From CALREA01 sp041674865 (GTDB taxonomy: Bacteria; Patescibacteriota; Gracilibacteria; UBA1369; UBA12463), in the NCBI GenBank assembly GCA_041674865.1, contig JBAYUX010000018.1, forward strand, positions 1 to 22,527: 22,527 nucleotides of DNA, in the 5' to 3' direction. Of the stretch, positions 8,700 to 14,120 are shown piece after piece (the first letter of the stretch is position 1; every line of letters starts with the position of its first letter). A model generated the notes under the pieces. That model did not search any database, was not told the DNA's origin, and saw only the letters and a program-made list of their open reading frames with translations. The position numbers were made by a program, and so were the translations under genes.

Positions 8700-8747
8700 A
8701 TTTGAACAGATTCGGCTTCCAAACTTCAGAGTTTTTGGATAGAATTC

Positions 8748-9035
8748 ATGGGTATGGCTGCGATTTCACTTATTTTGTTTTTTCTGAGCATCGTTCTGCG
8801 AATCTTAAACTTCGCCGTCTTTGCACGAGTGATTTTTTCGTGGCTTCCTCAGTTCCATCATGAGCATAATCGTTTCTTTGGATTTCTCTATGATATTACC
8901 GAACCAATTTTTCGTGCGGTGAAGATTCTTCCTCATCGATTTGGCATGATCGATCTTTCCCCTATTTATGCCTTCTTTTTGTTGCAGATCTTGATGTACC
9001 TTGTCGACTCTTTTGCGGCATCGTTTATCGTGTAA
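8748..9035 (+). CDS. YggT family small membrane protein
   Basis: The 95-residue protein has two membrane helices with the YggT-family linker between them. Visible signatures are FARVIFSWLP, ITEPIFRAVKILP and GMIDLSPIYAFF, which match the Ser-Trp, Thr-Glu-Pro and Ile-Asp-Leu-Ser-Pro positions of the family. YggT proteins are membrane proteins of uncertain function, often linked to cell division or osmotic resistance in other bacteria. A second Met at 8754 is a possible alternative start: a TAGAAT at 8740-8745 would put a transcription start close to it. The gene follows the surface-protein gene by 48 bases and precedes cysS by 27 bases. Confidence 0.88.
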   Translation: MGMAAISLILFFLSIVLRILNFAVFARVIFSWLPQFHHEHNRFFGFLYDITEPIFRAVKILPHRFGMIDLSPIYAFFLLQILMYLVDSFAASFIV

Positions 9036-9062
9036 TATTGTATCGTTATTTCTGTCTCTACT

Positions 9063-10448
9063 ATGGCTTCAATCAAAATTTTCAATACGCTGACGCGCAC
9101 CAAGGAAGAGTTTGTTCCACATGAGCCTGGTAAGGTTGCGATGTATGTGTGTGGTCCGACGGTTTATGATCGTGGACACTTGGGTCATGGACGAAGCTCT
9201 GTTGCTTTTGATGTGATTCGGAGATTTTTTATGTATCAGGGATTCGATGTGAAGTTTGTGAGCAACTACACGGATATTGATGACAAGATGATTACGCGTG
9301 CCGCTGAAAAAGGTATTACTGTTGCGCAGTTGGCCGCTGACATTATTCCTTTGTACAAAGAGGATTTTGGTGAACTTCGAGTGCTTCCGGCTGACGTTCA
9401 TCCGATGGCAACTGAGTATACTGATGCGATGATTTCTTTGATTAGTGAGCTCGAGAAAAAAGACTGCACCTATATGGCCAATGACGGCGTTTATTTCGAC
9501 ATTACGAAGTTTCCTGAATACGGAAAGTTATCTGGTCAGAATCTTGATGAACTTCAGGCTGGTAGTCGTGTTGCGGTTAATGATGACAAGCGAAATCCTC
9601 AGGACTTTGTTTTATGGAAGTTAGAGAAGCCCGGTGAACCTGCGTGGGAGAGCCCATGGGGCCGTGGACGACCAGGATGGCACATTGAGTGTTCGGCTAT
9701 GGTGAAGTCTGTTTTGGGTCAGCCAATAGATATCCATGGCGGTGGATTGGATTTGATCTTTCCACACCACGAGTGTGAAGTTGCCCAGAGTGAGGCCGCT
9801 TACGGCGTTCCCTTTTCGAAGTACTGGGTCCACAACGGATTTGTGAATATCAACAAAGAGAAGATGTCGAAGTCGTTGAATAATTTTGTCACGTTGCGCG
9901 AATCGTTCAAGAGTTATCCAGGACGTGTGATTCGATACTTGTACTTGTTGACGCATTATCGGTCGCCTTTGGACTTCTCTGAAGAGGTCTTGGAACAGGC
10001 GAAGAACTCATTGGCGAGAATTGATCAGTTTTGGAGGTTGCTTGCGAATTACAAAGTTGGCGATCTGGATGGACTCAAAAATATCGATATCGAAGGACCG
10101 GCACGTAAGTTTGACGATTTTTTGAGCAATGACTTCGATGTTCCCGGAGCTCTGGGAGTTTTGTTCTCAGCTATTTCTGATTTTAATGAGGATATGTCAT
10201 TAAGCGCTCTTTCTCAGGATCAGGTGAATTCGATTAAGAATTTATTTTTGAAATTCGACCAAGTGCTCGCCATTCTTCCGGACGAAGAAAAGGATCTCGA
10301 TAGTGAGATTCAGGGGCTTATTGATGAGCGTGAGACGGCTCGAAAAGCGAAAGACTTCGCAAAGTCTGATGAGATTCGAGATGCACTCAAGGCTCGAGGT
10401 ATCGTCCTTGAAGATACGCCGAACGGGGTGATGTGGAAGAGGGTGTAA
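9063..10448 (+). CDS. cysS: Cysteinyl-tRNA synthetase
   Basis: The 461-residue length is normal for class Ia CysRS. The ATP-binding HIGH motif is present as HLGH (39-42) after MYVCGPTVYD, and KMSKS occurs at 267-271. The four zinc ligands line up with the E. coli enzyme: Cys30, Cys210 (in HIECSAM), His235 and Glu239 (in HHECEVAQSEA). The C-terminal anticodon-binding part ends with the typical SDEIRDALKARGIVLEDTPNG block. It charges tRNA-Cys. The start ATG at 9063 gives the usual IKIFNTLTRTKEEF opening, and no Shine-Dalgarno motif is seen before it. The gene ends 18 bases from the converging small gene at 10467. Confidence 0.97.
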   Translation: MASIKIFNTLTRTKEEFVPHEPGKVAMYVCGPTVYDRGHLGHGRSSVAFDVIRRFFMYQGFDVKFVSNYTDIDDKMITRAAEKGITVAQLAADIIPLYKEDFGELRVLPADVHPMATEYTDAMISLISELEKKDCTYMANDGVYFDITKFPEYGKLSGQNLDELQAGSRVAVNDDKRNPQDFVLWKLEKPGEPAWESPWGRGRPGWHIECSAMVKSVLGQPIDIHGGGLDLIFPHHECEVAQSEAAYGVPFSKYWVHNGFVNINKEKMSKSLNNFVTLRESFKSYPGRVIRYLYLLTHYRSPLDFSEEVLEQAKNSLARIDQFWRLLANYKVGDLDGLKNIDIEGPARKFDDFLSNDFDVPGALGVLFSAISDFNEDMSLSALSQDQVNSIKNLFLKFDQVLAILPDEEKDLDSEIQGLIDERETARKAKDFAKSDEIRDALKARGIVLEDTPNGVMWKRV

Positions 10449-10466
10449 ACTCTCTTTTATGTGTGA

Positions 10467-10901
10467 CTACGAGTGATGATTACCCATGGCGCATCGTACG
10501 CTATCTTTTGCTGTTTGAATAAAACCCTGGATATCTGAAACTGGTGTATTTTCTTGTGGCTTGCCAATTTGTCTCATCATTTCTGCCACCACTCTTAGTC
10601 CTATTTCAGGAGATGTATTTCGCAAATTTCCTTGAAGCCATCTCATGACTTGTTCTGTATTTGAACGATCAGGATTTACATATCTGAGAGCAATTTCTGC
10701 CATGAGTCCGATGATCCTATTTTCTGCACTAGTCCTCGCTTCTTGATATCCTTCTTTTGCAAAATATCCCGGCTGGCTTGCACTTGGGAGTCGCAATACT
10801 TCTTCTGCGAGTCTCTGCATCTGATATTCTGGTGTTTCTGGTTGTACTTCAGCTGTAGCTTTGGCTTGAGGCTGAGATGGGGCGGCTCCAAGATGTGTCA
10901 T
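10467..10901 (-). CDS. Hypothetical protein, 144 aa
   Basis: I do not recognise this protein. It has no signal peptide or membrane segment. The first 25 residues are rich in Ala, Pro, Gln and Glu and probably disordered; the rest is predicted to be helical and charged (for example QRLAEEVLRL, AENRIIGLMAEIALRY and IGLRVVAEMMRQIG). The open frame fills the space between cysS and murC, has its own upstream inverted repeat, and no competing frame is better, so it is probably a real gene. It could be a small helical adaptor or a lineage-specific protein. Confidence 0.6.
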   Translation of the reverse strand: MTHLGAAPSQPQAKATAEVQPETPEYQMQRLAEEVLRLPSASQPGYFAKEGYQEARTSAENRIIGLMAEIALRYVNPDRSNTEQVMRWLQGNLRNTSPEIGLRVVAEMMRQIGKPQENTPVSDIQGFIQTAKDSVRCAMGNHHS

Positions 10902-10913
10902 ATACTTGAAAAT

Positions 10914-10940
10914 AATAGTGTGTTTATATAGTACACTATT
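10914..10940 (-). promoter_or_regulatory. Inverted repeat upstream of the 144-aa gene (operator or murC terminator)
   Basis: AATAGTGT (10914-10921) and ACACTATT (10933-10940) are perfect eight-base inverted arms around an 11-base AT-rich core containing TATATA. They lie 13 bases before the ATG at 10901 and 33 bases after the murC stop. On the minus strand a TATTAT follows the core. The arms are too AT-rich for a strong terminator, so an operator over the promoter seems more likely. Confidence 0.4.
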
Positions 10941-10972
10941 TTCTTTATTTGTAAATAGATTCGGATGTTTGG

Positions 10973-12283
10973 CTATACCAAGGCTTCGGCGATCTTGTTC
11001 ACATCTCCGGCACCCATGGTGACGATAACGTCGTAGTTTTTTGCGGTAGATTTGAGGATTTCAATCGTGTTTGGGACTGACTCGCCGTACGAAACGTTGG
11101 CGTGGTGTTTTGCGATTTCGGCGATGAGCTTTTCTGGTGGCATCGATTCTTTGTCTTCTTTGCTATCGCGGGCTTCATAGATGTTAGAGATGATGACGGC
11201 GTTTGTATTGGTGAATGCCATTCCGAAGTCTTTCAAGAAAGCTTTGGTGCGTGAGAATTGGTGTGGTTGGAAGATTGTGAGAATCTTTTCTGTTGGGTAG
11301 AGTTCTCGTAGTGCACTGAGTGTTGCTTTGATTTCTGTTGGATGGTGGCCGTAGTCATCGTAGACCTTGGTTTGATGATTTGGCTTATTTGAGGTGGGAG
11401 TTGTGATGCTACCTTTGTACTCGAGGCGGCGTTTGGTTCCGGAGAATTCGCGGAGGGCCTTGCGAGTGACGATGTCTGAGACTTTGAATTGCCGAGCGAG
11501 CTCGTAGGCGAGCGAGGCATTCCTGAGATTGTGTCTTCCTGGTACCGATAAATTGAGATCTTCTTTTACATTTACTGGTTTAATCGTTACGCCTTTCACC
11601 CTCATGAGAAGTTTTTTGGTTGCGAGGTCGTCTTTCATGTAGAGAATCATCCCCTTCTTTGGAACCATGTTCATATACTGTACGAAGGCATCATCGTAAT
11701 TTTTCTTTGTTTTGTAGTAATCAATATGATCGAAATCAATATTCGTAATAATGAGAATATTTGGCGGAATCGAGAGAAATGATTTTTTATATTCACACGT
11801 TTCTAATACTGAAATTCCTGATCTTCCAAGTCGTTCATTTTTTCCGTCGAGTTCTTTTACATCGGCTCCGACGATCACGGTTGGGTCTCGTTTTCCTGCA
11901 ATCAGACAGGCAGCAACCATCGCTGTTGTCGTTGTCTTTCCATGAGTTCCGGCAATGCAAACACGCGTTGTATCAGATGTGTATTCACCTAAAGCCTCTG
12001 GATATGATCTGATCGGAATCTGGAGTGCTCGAGCTTTTTGAAGTTCTGGATTGTTCTCTGAAATTGCCTGAGAGTAGATTACCTCATTGATATCATTGGT
12101 GATGTGCGCGGCATTGTGTTCTGGAAAAATATGGATCCCCTCCTGTTGAAGAGCATCTACTTTTGCAGATTTGCTCTGGTCTGATCCAGAAACGTGATGT
12201 CCCTGTCTCTTGAGAAGTCGGATAAGTCCGCTCATGCCGCTTCCTCCGGCGCCGATTGCAAATATATTAAGTCTGGTATGCAT
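10973..12283 (-). CDS. murC: UDP-N-acetylmuramate-L-alanine ligase MurC
   Basis: The 436-residue protein has the three Mur-ligase domains. The N-terminal Rossmann domain carries GAGGSGMSG (11-19). The central ATPase domain has the P-loop AGTHGKTTT (111-119) and ITNIDFDHID. The C-terminal domain has YDDYGHHPTEI and FQPHQFSRT, the MurC-type signatures. It joins L-alanine to UDP-MurNAc, the first step of the stem peptide. Where classical MurC has an EADESDGSFL-type motif, this protein has ETCEYKKSFL (161-170), a variant I associate with CPR and related lineages. It is slightly shorter than the usual 450-490. The gene is divergent from the ftsB-like gene, with 54 bases between the starts. Mpl-type ligase is less likely given length and C-terminal motifs. 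Confidence 0.92.
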   Translation of the reverse strand: MHTRLNIFAIGAGGSGMSGLIRLLKRQGHHVSGSDQSKSAKVDALQQEGIHIFPEHNAAHITNDINEVIYSQAISENNPELQKARALQIPIRSYPEALGEYTSDTTRVCIAGTHGKTTTTAMVAACLIAGKRDPTVIVGADVKELDGKNERLGRSGISVLETCEYKKSFLSIPPNILIITNIDFDHIDYYKTKKNYDDAFVQYMNMVPKKGMILYMKDDLATKKLLMRVKGVTIKPVNVKEDLNLSVPGRHNLRNASLAYELARQFKVSDIVTRKALREFSGTKRRLEYKGSITTPTSNKPNHQTKVYDDYGHHPTEIKATLSALRELYPTEKILTIFQPHQFSRTKAFLKDFGMAFTNTNAVIISNIYEARDSKEDKESMPPEKLIAEIAKHHANVSYGESVPNTIEILKSTAKNYDVIVTMGAGDVNKIAEALV

Positions 12284-12302
12284 TGGCTAGAGATTACTGT
12301 AA

Positions 12303-12331
12303 TTGAACAGCCTATTCAAGTGTGTTACCAT
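12303..12331 (+). promoter_or_regulatory. Divergent promoter: ftsB-like gene (+), overlapping murC -35 (-)
   Basis: On the plus strand TTGAAC (12303-12308), 17 bases and TACCAT (12326-12331) with an extended TG before it point at the ATG at 12338, only six bases further on. On the minus strand TTGAAT (12319-12314), 17 bases and a poor TAATCT (12296-12291) point at murC. The 17-base stretch 12303-12319 is a near-palindrome (TTGAA...TTCAA, one mismatched pair) covering both -35 boxes. Confidence 0.5.
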
Positions 12332-12337
12332 TGGCAC

Positions 12338-12832
12338 ATGAAATTTGAATTTCAGTATGCTTCAAAAATGACGAAGCTCATCCTTATTGGTGAGTTTCTG
12401 CTGGTTTCGTACCTTTTGTATGCCCTTACGAACTATATTTATAGGAATTATCAGGTCGACTATCATATCAAAAACTTCCAAGCCCTCAACGATAAGATCG
12501 CTTCTGATAACAAAAAAGCTGCCGAAGATCTCCTTTATTACACTTCTGGTGAGTACATCGAGAAAGTTGCCAAGCAAAATCTCGGCCTTGTAAATCCAGG
12601 AGAAGAGGTCGTTATCATCTCTGACGATCTTCTCAATCAACCGGTTAATGACGCGGTTGAAGCAAGTGGTTCTGCTGATAAAATTTCTAAATACTACAAT
12701 ATCTCCAATTCACGAAAGTGGTGGAAGTTCTTCTTCGAAATTGACCATCGGCCAGATGCTACCGCTGCTCCATCTCCAACTATTATTCAGGTTGATCAGC
12801 CTACAGAAAAACAACCTGCTACATCAAAGTAG
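12338..12832 (+). CDS. FtsB/DivIC-like septum formation initiator protein
   Basis: From the ATG at 12338 the product is 164 residues: a short cytoplasmic N-terminus, one membrane helix (about 13-33), a coiled-coil-prone stretch (about 40-65, with FQALNDKIASDNKKAAEDL) and the typical C-terminal FtsB/DivIC motif YIEKVAKQNLGLVNPGEEVV. An additional tail of about 60 residues rich in Ser, Pro and Thr extends beyond the usual 100-120 residue family length. Such proteins join FtsL and FtsQ/DivIB in the divisome that activates septal peptidoglycan synthesis. The frame is open further upstream but would run into murC; 12338 fits the promoter and the membrane topology. The divergent pairing with murC links division and wall synthesis. 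Confidence 0.85.
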   Translation: MKFEFQYASKMTKLILIGEFLLVSYLLYALTNYIYRNYQVDYHIKNFQALNDKIASDNKKAAEDLLYYTSGEYIEKVAKQNLGLVNPGEEVVIISDDLLNQPVNDAVEASGSADKISKYYNISNSRKWWKFFFEIDHRPDATAAPSPTIIQVDQPTEKQPATSK

Positions 12833-12846
12833 CCACGTGAATTATT

Positions 12847-12921
12847 TGGTGGCAGGGGCGAGAGTCGAACTCGCGACCAACGGCTTATGAGTCCGCTGCT
12901 CTACCACTGAGCTACCCTGCC
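12847..12921 (-). tRNA. tRNA with CAT anticodon (elongator Met or Ile2)
   Basis: The minus strand folds into a complete cloverleaf. The acceptor is GGCAGGG/CCCTGCC with discriminator A and an encoded CCA (12847-12849). The D-arm is GCTC/GAGC, the anticodon loop CTCATAA (anticodon CAT) and the T-stem GCGAG/CTCGC with a TTCGACT loop. Position 31:39 is an A:G mismatch and 27:43 is G:U. The fully paired acceptor end rules out initiator. The anticodon alone cannot separate elongator Met from lysidine-modified Ile2. It lies 16 bases after the fMet gene. Confidence 0.93.
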
Positions 12922-12937
12922 GTGGTATTCGTTTTTT

Positions 12938-13012
12938 TGGTTGCGGGGGGTGGACTCGAACCACCGACCTCAAGGTTATGAGCCTTGCGAGCTACCACTG
13001 CTCCACCCCGCG
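12938..13012 (-). tRNA. Initiator tRNA-fMet (CAT)
   Basis: The minus strand gives CGCGGGGTGGAGC, a D-loop two bases shorter than in E. coli, anticodon loop CTCATAA, variable loop AGGTC and a CCCCGCAA end with encoded CCA (12938-12940). The unpaired C1:A72 end and the A11:U24 pair mark it as initiator. The anticodon stem is CAAGG/CCTTG, so only two of the three conserved G:C pairs (30:40 and 31:39) are present; 29:41 is A:U. Confidence 0.95.
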
Positions 13013-13048
13013 ACGTTGTAAAAAGCATTCTGCTTTAACTGCAGAGAG

Positions 13049-13076
13049 AGTATATACTAAGATAAAAAAAAGTCAA
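13049..13076 (-). promoter_or_regulatory. Sigma70-type promoter of the tRNA pair
   Basis: TTGACT (13076-13071), a 16-base spacer and TATACT (13054-13049) on the minus strand lie about 37 bases before the fMet gene. This is the best -35 in the window, as expected for a stable-RNA promoter. Confidence 0.75.
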
Positions 13077-13091
13077 AAACTCGTATTTTGG

Positions 13092-14120
13092 CTACTGGTT
13101 GAGCCAATCGCTGATTGTCTTTTGAATTTCTGAGTAGTTTTTGGCTTTAGGAAGCAGTATATACTGACCCCCTGTTGAGTAGGTTGAATACAGTAGGTTT
13201 GACGTTGAAAATACGTGATCTGCGCTAATAGCATATCCTCGAACAGTATTAAATGTCATGAGCGCATCAATATATGTAATATTTGTCTCAACGTTTCCCT
13301 TAATACTTCCATAGACGTCAGATATTAACTGGACGAGATTTTCTTTCTTCTCGAGAGTGTCTTTGATAGCTTTTATCACCTGTTGCTGTCTCCTTGCTCG
13401 ATCAAAATCTGATGTTGATTCGCGACTTCGAGCATACTTAAGTGCTGTATTGCCATCAAGATGATGAAGTCCTTTGCTAATTGAGAAAGTCTGATATCCT
13501 TTTTTCTCTGTTGGATAGAGCGTATCGACAAGTCCTTTCTCTACATAAACATCTACGCCACCAATCTTGTCGACAAATGTTTTGAATGACTGCATGTCGA
13601 CAATGACGTATTTATCCACTGTGAGATTTGTGATCTTTGTGATTTGGTCAGCAAGTTTTTGAATTCCAAAGAATTCGTAGTATTCGTTAATCTTTCTTCC
13701 GTTGATGTAAAAATCTCGAGGAACACTCATGAGCGTAATTCGCTTTTTGTCGTGATCTACAACTCCAACCATAATCGTGTCTGTGAGCTTGCTGTGTTGG
13801 CCAACGATCAGATAAACGTTCTGTCCCTTTGTATTTTCAGGTGGAAGAGTTGGCGTACCTACTGTCTGCTGATTTGTAGGGGTGTATGCATCTGTTGTAA
13901 ATTCAGTTGTTGCAAGAGGACGTGCAGAAGAGTGAGTGACTGTACCGGTTTCCTTTTCCCCTCTCAGTGCGCCTACTTCATCAATAAGATTATTAATTTG
14001 AGTTTCTTTTACCTTTAAGTCCTTCAAAATATCCGTTCCCACGATAAGCATCGTTACCGTCACAAGTGAGGAAACAAAGAGAAGAAGTACGAAATTTATT
14101 TTCCACTGGTTGAAGTTCAT
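13092..14120 (-). CDS. LytR-CpsA-Psr (LCP) family wall glycopolymer ligase
   Basis: The 342-residue protein has one N-terminal membrane helix (about 9-29), a Thr/Ser-rich linker (about 55-98) and an extracytoplasmic LCP domain. Visible LCP signatures are LTDTIMVGVVD (112-122), SVPRDFYING (132-141), FVDKIGGVDVYV (182-193), HLDGNTALKYARSR (220-233) and DFDRARRQQQVI (238-249), including the arginines and aspartates that bind the pyrophosphate lipid. LCP enzymes transfer lipid-linked glycopolymers to peptidoglycan or to surface protein glycans. The start ATG overlaps the stop of the TraD-like gene (ATGA at 14120-14117), so translation is coupled. The linkage of an LCP enzyme to this ATPase is unusual and its meaning is unknown. 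Confidence 0.92.
   Translation of the reverse strand: MNFNQWKINFVLLLFVSSLVTVTMLIVGTDILKDLKVKETQINNLIDEVGALRGEKETGTVTHSSARPLATTEFTTDAYTPTNQQTVGTPTLPPENTKGQNVYLIVGQHSKLTDTIMVGVVDHDKKRITLMSVPRDFYINGRKINEYYEFFGIQKLADQITKITNLTVDKYVIVDMQSFKTFVDKIGGVDVYVEKGLVDTLYPTEKKGYQTFSISKGLHHLDGNTALKYARSRESTSDFDRARRQQQVIKAIKDTLEKKENLVQLISDVYGSIKGNVETNITYIDALMTFNTVRGYAISADHVFSTSNLLYSTYSTGGQYILLPKAKNYSEIQKTISDWLNQ

Noticed and set aside
12194..12337. Longer N-terminus for the ftsB-like protein
   Set aside because: It would lie antisense inside murC and place 48 non-family residues before the membrane helix.
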